Source: a bacterium
GTDB lineage: Bacteria; Verrucomicrobiota; Verrucomicrobiia; Verrucomicrobiales; Akkermansiaceae
Length of the DNA: 52,323 nucleotides
Direction: 5' to 3'
Assembly (NCBI GenBank): GCA_018222765.1
Contig: JAAEZT010000027.1
Location: forward strand, 1-52,323
The stretch's first letter is position 1. Each line of letters starts with the position of its first letter. The position numbers were made by a program, and so were the translations under genes. Of the stretch, positions 25,757-34,995 are shown one piece after another. The notes under the pieces were generated by a model. That model did no database searches. It was not told where the DNA came from and worked only from the letters and a program-made list of their open reading frames with translations.

Positions 25757-27523
25757 ATGAGCGAGGTGATTGTAGGGATTGATTTGGGGACGACTCAATC
25801 TGCGGTGGGAGTGATGGATTCGGGGTTTCCGATTCTTCTGGCGGATGAATCTGGCTCCGTGCTGACGCCCAGTGTGGTCTGGTATGGGGTCGATGGGAAG
25901 GTGGAGGTCGGTCAGAGGGCGCTGCGGCGCGCCGGAGTTGATCGGGTCTTTGCCAGTGTGAAGAGCTTGATGGGACGGCGATACGATGAGCTGGATGAGT
26001 CACAGAAGAAGGTCGTGAGCGAGCAAGTTACCTTTTCCACGGCTTCAGGTGAGAAAAGTCCGGAGGAAATATCCGCGGAAATTCTAAAAGAACTTAAAGC
26101 GATTGCTTCCCAGCGTCTCGAAATTGAAGTTGGTAAGGCGGTGGTCACGGTGCCAGCTTATTTTAATGATGCCCAGCGGGCGGCAACCAAGCGGGCGGGT
26201 GAGTTGGCGGGGCTTGAGGTGGTGCGAATCGTGAGCGAACCGACGGCAGCGGCATTGTCCTACGGACTGGACCGTCTCAAAGAGTCGGCGCGGGTGGCGG
26301 TTTTTGATTTGGGAGGAGGGACCTTTGATGTGTCGATCCTGGAGATGCGAGAAGGGGTCTTTGAAGTAGTGGCAACGGCGGGAGATACCCATCTGGGAGG
26401 CGACGATTTCGACGAATTGCTCTTGAGAATGGCGGCGAAGCGATTGTCGGTTGAGTGGGAGGGCTTTGATGGGTTGGAGAGGGCGCGGTGGCATGCGGAG
26501 GCCAGAAGGGTGAAGCACGAATTAACTGGGGAGAACGAGGTGGTTTTCCGAATTCCCTTTTGCGGCGAGTGTGTGATTTCGCGAGGTGATTTTGAACGCG
26601 AAATGAGTCCCTTTTTAGATCGGGTCGAAGGTTGTTGCCGACGGGCCCTCGTTGACGCCGCGATGGAGGTGAGTGAACTGCAGGCGGTGGTCATGGTGGG
26701 AGGAAGCAGCCGGATTCCGGTCGTGCAGGAAAGGGTGAAGGCCGTTTTTGAGAAGGAGCCCGATCTGAGCCAGCATCCTGATGAGGCCATTGCGCGGGGT
26801 GCGGCGATTCAGGCCGGAGTCCTTGCGGGCACGGTGAGGGAGGTATTGCTGTTAGATGTGACCCCGTTGAGTCTTGGAATTGAAACAATGGGAGGCCTGA
26901 TGAATGTCCTGATTCCGCGGAATACGACGATTCCTTGTAAGGCTGGAGAGATGTTTACAAATGCCGCTGATGGTCAAAAGTCGATGAAAGTGCGGGTTCT
27001 TCAAGGGGAGCGGGAATTGGCTGCCGATAATTGGGAATTAGGGGCGTTCGAGGTGGAATTCCAAACGGAAAGAAAGGGGCAGGCCCGGGTTGGCGTGGAA
27101 TTTAGAATTGATTCGGACGGTATTCTTTCGGTCTTGGCGCGGGATATTGCAACCGGTCAGGATACCGTCATTGATGTCGGCAGCGCGGCAGTGGATGTGG
27201 CCGAGGCCCGTGTCGAAAAAATGGTGAGTGAAAGCGTAGAATTTGCTTTCGAAGACATGGGAGCGCGGGTTTTCGAAGAGGCACGCTTGAAGGCCGAGGA
27301 GTTGCTGCCGGCGGTAGAGGTGGCCTTGGGGCAGCTTGGCGGACATTTGGAGTCCGAAGAGCGCGATATAATCGAGAAAGCCCGGGATGCGGTCGTGTCA
27401 GCAATTGCGTCGGGTAGCGGTCCTAGGCTCAAGGCTTCAGTCGAAGAACTGGATGGAGCAACGGAGACTCTTGCGGCAATGCTCGTGGATTTGGCATCCG
27501 GATCTCTTTTTTCGGATTCATGA
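25757..27523 (+). CDS. hscA: Hsp70-type chaperone HscA
   Basis: 588 residues, shorter than DnaK (about 640). The N-terminal ATPase domain opens [13 protein letters not shown] and contains the phosphate loop [14 protein letters not shown] and the adenosine motif [14 protein letters not shown]. The linker is [15 protein letters not shown]. The substrate domain has [20 protein letters not shown] and [17 protein letters not shown], features that favour HscA over DnaK; the acidic EEVD-like tail of DnaK is missing. It works with HscB to remodel Fe-S scaffold complexes in the cytoplasm. IscS, IscU and ferredoxin genes are not adjacent. Confidence 0.9.
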   Translation: MSEVIVGIDLGTTQSAVGVMDSGFPILLADESGSVLTPSVVWYGVDGKVEVGQRALRRAGVDRVFASVKSLMGRRYDELDESQKKVVSEQVTFSTASGEKSPEEISAEILKELKAIASQRLEIEVGKAVVTVPAYFNDAQRAATKRAGELAGLEVVRIVSEPTAAALSYGLDRLKESARVAVFDLGGGTFDVSILEMREGVFEVVATAGDTHLGGDDFDELLLRMAAKRLSVEWEGFDGLERARWHAEARRVKHELTGENEVVFRIPFCGECVISRGDFEREMSPFLDRVEGCCRRALVDAAMEVSELQAVVMVGGSSRIPVVQERVKAVFEKEPDLSQHPDEAIARGAAIQAGVLAGTVREVLLLDVTPLSLGIETMGGLMNVLIPRNTTIPCKAGEMFTNAADGQKSMKVRVLQGERELAADNWELGAFEVEFQTERKGQARVGVEFRIDSDGILSVLARDIATGQDTVIDVGSAAVDVAEARVEKMVSESVEFAFEDMGARVFEEARLKAEELLPAVEVALGQLGGHLESEERDIIEKARDAVVSAIASGSGPRLKASVEELDGATETLAAMLVDLASGSLFSDS

Positions 27524-27571
27524 GGTTGACGCAGCGAGGCCTTTTCACCACAGTCGGAAAGTAAGTTACGC

Positions 27572-28960
27572 ATGAGCCAATCAGGAGTTTTTCTTTGCCC
27601 GTCCTGTCAGGCGGTCATTCAAAGTGATCGTGGGACGGAAAATGGGATAACCTGTACTGAGTGCGGACATGAGTTTTTCAAGAGGACGATAATGCCCCCT
27701 CTGGTGGGATCGGCCAGCGCTTCCAAGAGGAGTGACAACGTGGTTCGGAATGTTGCTCGCAAGCGCAATCCGGTTTCGGTTAAGGAGGCGATGACGGAGG
27801 TGCCGGCGCATGAAGCTCCTCTTGTGCTGAAAACCGATACGCCTGTGCAAGTGAGAGTGGAGCAGGAGTCTGATGCCGCTTCCGGGGCGATGCCTAAAGA
27901 GAGTGATGAAATTATTATGGCGGATGGATCCAGAAGGATCCGGAGGCGTAAAAAGAAGCTGAAAAAAGAGAAGAGCAAAGCTCTCCTGATCTTTATAGTT
28001 GTCTGGATGGTTATTATTTCTTCGGTTTTTTACCTCTTTAAATCGGGAGATGATTCCAAGCGGGATCAAGATGAAGGTTTCGCTGACGAAGAGTCTATCA
28101 TTGCCGCCAGAAACCGCTTGTTTGCTGGTGAGCATTCCCCAAAAATTAACGCCTCATTCAAGGCGTTTCTCGGACAGTTCGAACCGGGACAACGTCTCCA
28201 ATTCATTGATCAATCGTCAAGGCTTTCACTGCAATTTAATCGCTTCTATAGGAGTGCGGTATTCCCAACTCCCGAAGGCGAGATTGCTGCGCGTGTGCGC
28301 AATGTTATCGAGATTAAGTCTGGTCCCGATCCTGTCCTGGGGCTGGAAACGATATGGCTTGATAGGAAGGGAGGTATCCTCGAAACAGTACATGTTCACG
28401 ATGGAGAGGCGTGGAAGCTGGATTGGGAGGCTTTCGGCCCTTATTCGACCTCACCATGGGTTTTGTTTGTTTCTGGAACCGAGAGAAGCGAGGGGGTGTT
28501 CCGCCTTTACATGAGAAAGATGAAATCACTTGATGATTCTAAGAGGTTCTTTGTAAAGTTTTATGCTCCACCTGCTTTTGGAGAGAGTGACCGGAAAGCG
28601 AGTAGTCTTGATGTGGAATCTCCCGAGGTTGAAGTGAATACTAGAAGCGCTCTGGGACAGCAATTTATTGAGGTTTTAGAAAACCATCAAAACAAGGATT
28701 TCTTTTTGGGCTCCGTGTTCCCCCATTATGATCCGGAGGGATATCTGCGCGTCACGGTGAAATTGGTTTGGGAGTCGAACGAGAAAGGTGAACCAGTTTT
28801 GGTGTTGAAGGAACTCATCAGCCCTTCCTGGTATGGTCAAAGAATTGTGGATACCTTGGATGATTTTGACCCGGGAACAGGGGATGAGTTAGAAGGGAAA
28901 ATTGAGACCGACGAAGAAACCGAGCCTGAAAAGGTGAATCCAATTTTAAAAGATGAGTGA
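27572..28960 (+). CDS. Zinc-ribbon single-pass membrane protein of unknown function
   Basis: 462 residues. The N-terminus is a zinc ribbon with cysteines in FLCPSCQ and ITCTECGHEF (two CxxC pairs about 16 residues apart). A low-complexity stretch, an RRIRRRKKKLKKEK basic block and one membrane helix (LLIFIVVWMVIISSVFYLF) follow near residues 145-165. The remaining 290 residues are extracytoplasmic and mixed alpha/beta. The basic block before the helix puts the ribbon inside the cell. No family was recognised. It begins 48 bases after hscA and overlaps the next gene by eight bases; the next protein has the same basic-block/helix/outer-domain layout. Confidence 0.8.
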   Translation: MSQSGVFLCPSCQAVIQSDRGTENGITCTECGHEFFKRTIMPPLVGSASASKRSDNVVRNVARKRNPVSVKEAMTEVPAHEAPLVLKTDTPVQVRVEQESDAASGAMPKESDEIIMADGSRRIRRRKKKLKKEKSKALLIFIVVWMVIISSVFYLFKSGDDSKRDQDEGFADEESIIAARNRLFAGEHSPKINASFKAFLGQFEPGQRLQFIDQSSRLSLQFNRFYRSAVFPTPEGEIAARVRNVIEIKSGPDPVLGLETIWLDRKGGILETVHVHDGEAWKLDWEAFGPYSTSPWVLFVSGTERSEGVFRLYMRKMKSLDDSKRFFVKFYAPPAFGESDRKASSLDVESPEVEVNTRSALGQQFIEVLENHQNKDFFLGSVFPHYDPEGYLRVTVKLVWESNEKGEPVLVLKELISPSWYGQRIVDTLDDFDPGTGDELEGKIETDEETEPEKVNPILKDE

Positions 28961-30101
28961 CGACGAATCAAAAAATCCAGTGGAAGAAGTCCCGGAGGGG
29001 ATGGTCCGTAAGCGCCGCAAGGTGCGGAGAAAGCGTCGGAGTAAGGAAAGGTCGGTTTCTGCCAACAAGGTCTTTGAAAAAGGAAGAGATCTGCTCTTTG
29101 GAATGCAGAAGGATGAAGGTGAAGAGCATGTTGATGTTGCCGAGCAATTACGTCGTCTGAAGCAGGATGCTGACGATGACAAACCTCTGGATGATGTTTG
29201 GGGAACAAAAAGGCGTTCCAGTTCGTGGCTTTGGATTTTGCTGCTCGGGATCATCATGCCATTGATTATTATCGGGATTATTACTTCGAAGCTGACGCAG
29301 AATGCCAACGAGGGACCGGGGGTTGAATTGAAAGAGGGAGTTGGTGTGCTGAAAAAGGATTTTTCTGCTTCCGACGGTCCCAATGGCTGGTTTCTGGGCG
29401 ATTCAGAGTCGGTTACTGCCGAAGTGATTAGAATCCTGAATGCTCTTAATGACGCAAAAACTCTTGAGGAAGTAGAGCCATTCATTCGCCAGTCACCCTA
29501 TCGTAGTTTAAATCCAGTTTCCTTGGATCGTTTGGCCAATCCATTTATCGCGGAAACGGTTTCAGATTTTGAGTTAATAGTTGGTCTCAGCAAGCTTGGT
29601 GGAAATTCTGGTGTCGACGAGCGGGGTTTCTTGAGTATCGGGGGAAAGCATCAGGACGGTCAGGCGTTCACGGCGTATTTTGTCGAGGAAGAGGTGGGAG
29701 GTGCCAAGAAGGTCCTTCTCGACTGGGATGCCACGACGGGATGGGGAGAGGTCAAGATGAAGACTTTGGTGCAGACCAAGCCACGCAATGAAGTCTTAAT
29801 CAGGTGTCTCATTGAAAAAAAGGCAATCTATGATGTGGAGTTTGGGGATGTGGTATACTCGGGATACATTCTTTCCGATCGGGAGAATGGTGAGTATTTC
29901 TTCGCTTACGTGCCGCTTTCCAATAGGGCAAATCGAATTCTGGACGGGCAGTTGAAGGGTGTTCTTGATTACGGAAATTTTATCCTCCCGTTAAAAGAAA
30001 ATGAGCCGGTAACTCTGGGTGTTCGTTTTGGAAACGAAAAAGGAACGTCTAACGTATTTGAGATTACCAGCCTCGAACACGAGAGCTGGGTCAGGCCTTA
30101 A
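28953..30101 (+). CDS. Single-pass membrane protein, companion of the zinc-ribbon protein
   Basis: 382 residues. A very basic segment (RKRRKVRRKRRSKERS) near residues 18-33 and an acidic stretch lead to one membrane helix (WLWILLLGIIMPLIIIGII, about residues 91-110). An extracytoplasmic domain of about 270 residues follows. It overlaps the preceding gene by eight bases and shares its architecture, without the zinc ribbon; its KVLLDWDATTGWGEVKM parallels EAWKLDWEAFGPYSTSP of the neighbour, so the outer domains may be paralogous. The function is unknown. Its 3' end overlaps the convergent aroE by 11 bases. Confidence 0.8.
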   Translation: MSDDESKNPVEEVPEGMVRKRRKVRRKRRSKERSVSANKVFEKGRDLLFGMQKDEGEEHVDVAEQLRRLKQDADDDKPLDDVWGTKRRSSSWLWILLLGIIMPLIIIGIITSKLTQNANEGPGVELKEGVGVLKKDFSASDGPNGWFLGDSESVTAEVIRILNALNDAKTLEEVEPFIRQSPYRSLNPVSLDRLANPFIAETVSDFELIVGLSKLGGNSGVDERGFLSIGGKHQDGQAFTAYFVEEEVGGAKKVLLDWDATTGWGEVKMKTLVQTKPRNEVLIRCLIEKKAIYDVEFGDVVYSGYILSDRENGEYFFAYVPLSNRANRILDGQLKGVLDYGNFILPLKENEPVTLGVRFGNEKGTSNVFEITSLEHESWVRP

Positions 30102-31014
30102 GGAAATCCAAAAGACCCTGTCGCATTGCGTCAACCGGCGCGTCCTTATTGAGCCAGTGCTCCAGAGAAAGCGTCCCTTGATGAAGAAGGAGGGAGAGTC
30201 CGTTGGCGATTCTGGCTCCCTGGCTCTCGGCATCACGAAGGAGGTGGGTTCTTGAAGGGTTGTAGATGGTGTCGTAGACCAGATGATGAGGTTCCACCCA
30301 GTGTGAAGGGAAAGGGGCGGGATCGCTTGATTTGAGTCCCACTGAAGTTGTGTTGATAATGAGTTCGCTGGCTCCAATCGCTTCCTCGAGAATAGGATCA
30401 TCGAGTGAATGGATTTCAATCCGGTCACGTGGTCCTTCAAGCTTTTCGGACTGTGCCAGTCTGGTGAGCTCTTCGCGCATCGGGGTGAGTTTTTCGAGAG
30501 TGCGGTTTGCTAAAATCAGTTGGGGACACCCTTCCAATGCGCACTGGGTAGCGATGGCTCTTCCAGCTCCTCCTCCCGCCCCGATAATGATGACCCTGAG
30601 GTCTCCCAAATCCATGCCGAACTCCTCTCGAATAGCCCGGACAAATCCGGGGCCGTCTGTGTTGAATCCAGTTCTTTGACCTGCCGCGTTGAACACGATG
30701 GTGTTTACCGCGCCCATACTGGAGGCAGCGGGGTCGACTTGATGGCAGGCCTCCAGGGCTTCAAGTTTGTGAGGGACGGTAACGTTAATGCCTCGAATTC
30801 CGGCGGCATACATTTTCTCTAACGCTTCGTTCACCTGTCCTTCGGGCACCTCAACACGAATGTAGCGGCAATCCAGCTTGAGCTCGTTGAGTGCCGGTTG
30901 ATGCAATTGGGGTGAAAGAGAATGGGCTACCGGATCTCCGATGACAGCAAATTTGGCAGGATGGTCGTGGCCGGAGTTGATTTCGGAGAGCTGATCGAGA
31001 GTGAAATAGTTCAT
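30091..31014 (-). CDS. aroE: Shikimate dehydrogenase (NADP+)
   Basis: 307 residues from the ATG at 31014, which overlaps the gltX stop by one base (TAATG). The frame also opens six codons upstream, but this start matches the family. Shikimate-binding motifs are present: GDPVAHSLSPQLHQPA, INVTVPHKLEAL and the Asn/Asp of NTDGPGFVRA. A Rossmann loop IIIGAGGGAGRAIA and the NRT segment (ILANRTLEKL) suit NADP. It reduces 3-dehydroshikimate to shikimate in aromatic amino acid synthesis. It is coupled to gltX; pheA, a later step of the same pathway, lies 6 kb away. Confidence 0.95.
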   Translation of the reverse strand: MNYFTLDQLSEINSGHDHPAKFAVIGDPVAHSLSPQLHQPALNELKLDCRYIRVEVPEGQVNEALEKMYAAGIRGINVTVPHKLEALEACHQVDPAASSMGAVNTIVFNAAGQRTGFNTDGPGFVRAIREEFGMDLGDLRVIIIGAGGGAGRAIATQCALEGCPQLILANRTLEKLTPMREELTRLAQSEKLEGPRDRIEIHSLDDPILEEAIGASELIINTTSVGLKSSDPAPFPSHWVEPHHLVYDTIYNPSRTHLLRDAESQGARIANGLSLLLHQGTLSLEHWLNKDAPVDAMRQGLLDFLKA

Positions 31015-32291
31015 TAGAGAAGAGCGGTGCAACGATTAATACGACGGACGCATTCCTCTTGTCCAAGGATTTCCAGAATGGCTTCCAGATCGGGACCGCC
31101 GCTTTTTCCAGAGAGAGCTACCCGGAGTGGGAACATTAGCTGTCCGGGTTTGGCGCCATTTTCCTTGGCCGTTTCTCCGATTGAATTTTTGGCCTCGGAC
31201 CAGTCGGAAAGCTCAGTGAATGTTACCGCAAGTGCGGTGAGGAGGTCTCCGGACGCTTGGTTTTTCTTTACCTTATCCAGTGCGTCATTGGCGATGGGGT
31301 AATCGGGATCGAGATAGAAAGCCACGGCGTCGGGAACTTCCGTAAGAAGGGAGACCTTTTCCTGCACGGAGGCGAGCATCGCTGGAGTTGCGTCCGAGTG
31401 GCAGGCCGCTGAAAATTCCTCGGCACTGAGTTTGAGAAGATGTTGTTGGTTGACCCACTTGCACTTTTCGATGTCGAAGCGTCCCGGTGAGCGGTTGATG
31501 TTTTCGAGCGAGAATTTCTCGATCAATTCAGCAAGAGAGAAGATTTCGGATTCGTCTTTTGGTGACCAACCCAGAAGCGCGATGAAGTTTACCACTGCGT
31601 CTGAAAAAAATCCTTGGCGCGGGTAATCTCCCACGGCAGCCCCTTCGTCGCGTTTGGACATTTTCGAACCATCGGAGTTCAAGATCAGGGGGATGTGGGC
31701 GTAGGCAGGAGGAGTGGCTCCAAAGGCTTCGATGAGCTGAAGGTGCTTCGGGGTATTCATCAGATGATCTTCGCCACGGATCACGTGTGTGATTCCCATG
31801 GTGAGATCATCGACGACATTGACAAAGTGAAAGACAAAGGAACCATCGGAACGTCGCACTACCATGTCGGGAGTGTTTTCTTCGTTGGTGTAATCAATAG
31901 AGACCTCTCCACAAACCAGGTCGTTCATCGTGATGAGTTTGCGATCAAAGCGGAATCTCCACGCGCCCTCGTCCTCGTAGACGCGGTCGGCATCCTTGAG
32001 TTTCTCAAACCATTCCTGATAGATGGACGTGCGCTCGGATTGAAAATAAGGACCGACGTCACCTTCATTTCCCGGGCCTTCCCAGTCCAATCCGAGCCAT
32101 TCCATTCCTTCGAAAATTGCTGCGCGGGCTTCCTCGGTGTTCCTGGCTTCGTCGGTATCCTCAACACGCAGGATGAAGCTGCCTCTGTGTTTCTTGGCAA
32201 AGAGCCAATTGAAGAGTGCGGTGCGGGCACCCCCAAGGTGAAGGTAGCCGGTGGGCGAGGGCGCAAAGCGGGTGCGGACTGGTGCGGACAT
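31014..32291 (-). CDS. gltX: Glutamyl-tRNA synthetase
   Basis: 425 residues from the ATG at 32291 (MSAPVRTRFAPSPTG), preferred over an upstream frame extension to 32327 because class I synthetases of this family start right before RFAPSPTG. The HIGH motif is HLGG (residues 18-21), with RVEDTDEAR nearby, and the KMSKS loop reads KMSKRDEG, normal for GluRS. It is shorter than the usual 470-490 residues; the C-terminal anticodon domain looks compact but complete (PLRVALSGKSGGPDLEAIL). It charges tRNA-Glu in the cytoplasm. A non-discriminating role cannot be excluded from sequence alone. Confidence 0.95.
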   Translation of the reverse strand: MSAPVRTRFAPSPTGYLHLGGARTALFNWLFAKKHRGSFILRVEDTDEARNTEEARAAIFEGMEWLGLDWEGPGNEGDVGPYFQSERTSIYQEWFEKLKDADRVYEDEGAWRFRFDRKLITMNDLVCGEVSIDYTNEENTPDMVVRRSDGSFVFHFVNVVDDLTMGITHVIRGEDHLMNTPKHLQLIEAFGATPPAYAHIPLILNSDGSKMSKRDEGAAVGDYPRQGFFSDAVVNFIALLGWSPKDESEIFSLAELIEKFSLENINRSPGRFDIEKCKWVNQQHLLKLSAEEFSAACHSDATPAMLASVQEKVSLLTEVPDAVAFYLDPDYPIANDALDKVKKNQASGDLLTALAVTFTELSDWSEAKNSIGETAKENGAKPGQLMFPLRVALSGKSGGPDLEAILEILGQEECVRRINRCTALL

Positions 32292-32357
32292 GCGGACTGC
32301 TATAGCTGTCCAAGGGCCGGGGGGCAACCGGCATTATGACTGGGGATTTTATAGGCC

Positions 32358-32558
32358 GTGGGACTAATTGTGCAGGAAACAGCTTCGACCGCTTGCCGAA
32401 AAACGATTGGGTTTTCCGAGATTGCAGACCGTCTCGATGGGAAGATCACCTTAAAGGAATGTCATAAAGGTTTCCACGCAAGCATTCGTCGGTTCGCAAA
32501 ACGACAGCGTTTCCGGATGAAGAAGGGGGTGTGGCGTGTCCGATTCCTTTTGATGTGA
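32358..32558 (+). CDS. Possible small basic DNA-binding-like protein
   Basis: 66 codons opening at a GTG, 66 bases from the gltX start on the other strand. The sequence GFSEIADRLDGKITLKECHK followed by a basic FHASIRRFAKRQRF and a beta-like WRVRFLL has the feel of a small helix-turn-helix protein. No family is recognised and there is no strong ribosome-binding site. The rest of the gap 32292-32607 holds only promoter-type DNA for gltX. Roughly one chance in three that this is a real gene. Confidence 0.3.
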   Translation: MGLIVQETASTACRKTIGFSEIADRLDGKITLKECHKGFHASIRRFAKRQRFRMKKGVWRVRFLLM

Positions 32559-32604
32559 AATATGCCTCTCTCTCTTTAGGAGCCCAAAAGTCGGTCTGTT
32601 GACG

Positions 32605-32635
32605 CAAAAACGGCCCCGGTTTCCCAAGGCCGTTT
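32605..32635 (-). terminator. Intrinsic terminator of the sugar cassette
   Basis: On the minus strand AAACGGCC / GGCCGTTT with a 12-base loop ends in a run of T (TTTTTGCG). It lies about 25 bases past the last gene of the five-gene cassette and closes that transcript. Confidence 0.85.
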
Positions 32636-32659
32636 ATGAAAAATAAATGTCTGCGGAGT

Positions 32660-33910
32660 CTAAGCGAACAAGGGTTTCATGTGGCGGTCGAGGAGGTTGT
32701 CGGTGACGCATTTTGAGATGACGGCTTCGTTGTCCTTGAGGGCGTTGAGGTAGCGGTCACCCATTTGGGCGGCGATTTTGAAGCCGACGTGGAGGAGTTG
32801 GCGAACGTTGGCATTGTAGCCGGGGTTGCTTTGGTCGTGCGTGAGAGCGCTGACGTATTGCTCACTGGTCCATCCGTTGACTTCCCCGGTGCTTGGAAGC
32901 TTTGAGTGGTCGATGTCGATGACGGTGGCGTAGGGTTCGCACAGAGCTTCTTTTTTCTCAAGAGCTTTGGCGTAGATTTCCTTAGCAAGGTCGAGGGCGT
33001 CTCCGCCTGCGGTGGCGAGTCCGATGACTTCTTCGAGCCAGTTGGTGCCTGCAGTTTTAATGTGAAGTCCGGCGCCGGTGCGGGCGATGGCTTTTTTGAT
33101 GGGTTCGTAGATGGAGAATTTATCGGACCCAGAGTGGACGGAAAGTTTGAGAGTCTCGGGAAGTCCGTAGGCTTTTACGGCGTGTGCCAGGACGGCTAGG
33201 TCATCGTTAAATTCCTGTTCGAATTGCGCAACATCTCCGACGTAGTCGACACCTTTGTTGAAGCGGCCGGTGAATTTTGGTGCGATGGTTTGAATAGGAA
33301 TTCCCTGGTCAGCGATCGCAGCGAGGATAATGAGCATTTCGGCAGGAACCTGTGGGTTATCCGTTTCGTCCATGGAGACTTCGGTGACGAAGTCATCGGT
33401 GCCGCCCTTGGCTGCCACGATATGATCGTAGATCGCTTTTGCTTTTTGAGTGGCCTTGAGGAATTGGTTCGCGGTCCTCTCTACGAGCTCGCGGGAGATT
33501 TCGAGAGGAGCGTCGATGCCCTCGACGGAAACGGAGCCGATGAGCTCGGGGTGCTTGTTGATGAAAGCTTCGACGTCTTCGGGAGCAGCGGCTTCGCCAA
33601 TGTCGTCGGCGACGTCGAGGGTGAAGAAGTTGCAAGGTGCCACGAAGCGGTCAACCGTGGAGAGATTGATGTGATCGGCATCGAGGAGGTATTCGCCTTC
33701 CCAGCCAAGATCGGCGACGGCTTTATCGGCGGCATCGCGGGTGGTCTGAGGCTCGGAGCCGATGATTTCGTGCTCGCGATTGGACTTGTTCCAGGTAGGG
33801 CAGATGTCGACGCCGAGTTTTTTGGCGTCGATGAAGGCTTGGAGTTGGGCGTGGGCGCCGTGAGCGAAACGATCGCCGACGCCGAAGGTGAATTTAGGAC
33901 AGGTTTTCAT
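32660..33910 (-). CDS. Tagaturonate/fructuronate epimerase-like enzyme (UxaE family)
   Basis: 416 residues. Conserved segments such as LLDADHINLSTVDRF, MDETDNPQVPAEM, IAPKFTGRFNKGVDYVGD and SVHSGSDKFSIY fit, from memory, the UxaE tagaturonate epimerase family, TIM-barrel-like metal-dependent enzymes that interconvert D-tagaturonate and D-fructuronate. The Asp-His and His residues in these motifs are candidate metal ligands. It is the last gene of the cassette, 35 bases after the zinc dehydrogenase, before the terminator. If the dehydrogenase makes D-tagaturonate, this enzyme would pass it to D-fructuronate. The family assignment needs a profile search; the enzyme could act on a related ketose or ketouronate. 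Confidence 0.72.
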   Translation of the reverse strand: MKTCPKFTFGVGDRFAHGAHAQLQAFIDAKKLGVDICPTWNKSNREHEIIGSEPQTTRDAADKAVADLGWEGEYLLDADHINLSTVDRFVAPCNFFTLDVADDIGEAAAPEDVEAFINKHPELIGSVSVEGIDAPLEISRELVERTANQFLKATQKAKAIYDHIVAAKGGTDDFVTEVSMDETDNPQVPAEMLIILAAIADQGIPIQTIAPKFTGRFNKGVDYVGDVAQFEQEFNDDLAVLAHAVKAYGLPETLKLSVHSGSDKFSIYEPIKKAIARTGAGLHIKTAGTNWLEEVIGLATAGGDALDLAKEIYAKALEKKEALCEPYATVIDIDHSKLPSTGEVNGWTSEQYVSALTHDQSNPGYNANVRQLLHVGFKIAAQMGDRYLNALKDNEAVISKCVTDNLLDRHMKPLFA

Positions 33911-33945
33911 AAGAAGAGTGAGTTGGTTTTCTGAGTATTGTGATT

Positions 33946-34983
33946 TTAGTCATTCACGGTGATCACCGCTTTGAGGGCGCCGGTGGCGGGGTCGGTAAAC
34001 TTGTCGAATTCCTCGGGGACTTCGGTGATGTCGAGGCGATGGGTGATCCAGTTTTGCAGATTGATTTTTCCGTCAGTGATGATCTGGATGATCTCGGGGA
34101 AGTCTGCGGGAAGGGCATTGCGGCTGGCCATGACGGAGAGTTCACGGCGGTGGAAGTAGGGTGCTTGTGGGAAGGTAAGGTCTTGCGCGGTGATGCCGAC
34201 ATAAACCACACGTCCTCCAACGGCAGCGTATTGATGGCATTGCACCATGGAACCGGCGTGACCGGTGGCGTCGATGATGACGTCGCAAAATCCACCTCCG
34301 GTGATAGTTTCAATTTCCGCAAGGTGTGAGCCGTCGGGCTTGGCGAGGACGGGGTGTGGAATGCCAAGGTTTTCGGCACAGAAGTCGAGACGGTTTTGCG
34401 CAAAGTCGACGACAAGGACTTTGAGGTCCATGAGCTTGAGAAACTCGAGGCAGGAAAGGCCGATGGGGCCGGCGCCGATGACCATAACGGTTTCGCCGGG
34501 TTGCGGGTTGCCGCGTTTTACAGCGTGGTATCCGATGGCGAGAGTTTCCACGAGAGCAAGTTCGTCGTAGGAAAGATCGTTGCCGGGATGAAGCTTGTGA
34601 GCGGGGACGGTCCAGTCTGATTTTCGAAGTCCGCCGCTTTGGTGAACGCCAACCACGGAGACGTCTGAACAAGCATTGGAGTGTCCCTTTTTAGAAGGAA
34701 TGGACTCGGGGTTGTTAAGGTAAGGCTCGAGCGAGCACTTGTCCCCGGGCTTCACATTCGTGACGCCCTCGCCAACTGCGATGACTTCCAGTCCGAGTTC
34801 ATGTCCGGGAGTGCGCGGATAAGAGAAGAAAGGGAACTTCCCAAGGTAACAGGAAAGGTCGGTGCCGCAGATTCCCATCCGATGGGTTCGGACGAGAGCT
34901 TCTCCCGGCTTGGGCGCCTCGACGTCGGGAAGATCAACGGCATTGATCTCTTTGACGTCGGTAAATTCGATAGCGTAAGACAT
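33946..34983 (-). CDS. Zinc-dependent medium-chain dehydrogenase, L-galactonate 5-dehydrogenase-like
   Basis: 345 residues. Medium-chain dehydrogenase layout: catalytic zinc ligands Cys39 (GICGTD), His61 and Glu62 (PGHE) and a Rossmann motif MVIGAGPIG near 167-175. The structural-zinc lobe (about residues 83-110) has lost its cysteine quartet and keeps only Cys105, unusual for polyol and threonine dehydrogenases. Sugar-acid and polyol oxidation is typical for this branch; E. coli LgoD oxidises L-galactonate to D-tagaturonate, which would suit the UxaE-like neighbour. The exact substrate is inferred from context. The gene sits 12 bases after the aldo/keto reductase gene. Confidence 0.8.
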   Translation of the reverse strand: MSYAIEFTDVKEINAVDLPDVEAPKPGEALVRTHRMGICGTDLSCYLGKFPFFSYPRTPGHELGLEVIAVGEGVTNVKPGDKCSLEPYLNNPESIPSKKGHSNACSDVSVVGVHQSGGLRKSDWTVPAHKLHPGNDLSYDELALVETLAIGYHAVKRGNPQPGETVMVIGAGPIGLSCLEFLKLMDLKVLVVDFAQNRLDFCAENLGIPHPVLAKPDGSHLAEIETITGGGFCDVIIDATGHAGSMVQCHQYAAVGGRVVYVGITAQDLTFPQAPYFHRRELSVMASRNALPADFPEIIQIITDGKINLQNWITHRLDITEVPEEFDKFTDPATGALKAVITVND

Positions 34984-34995
34984 TTTGGAAAGTGA

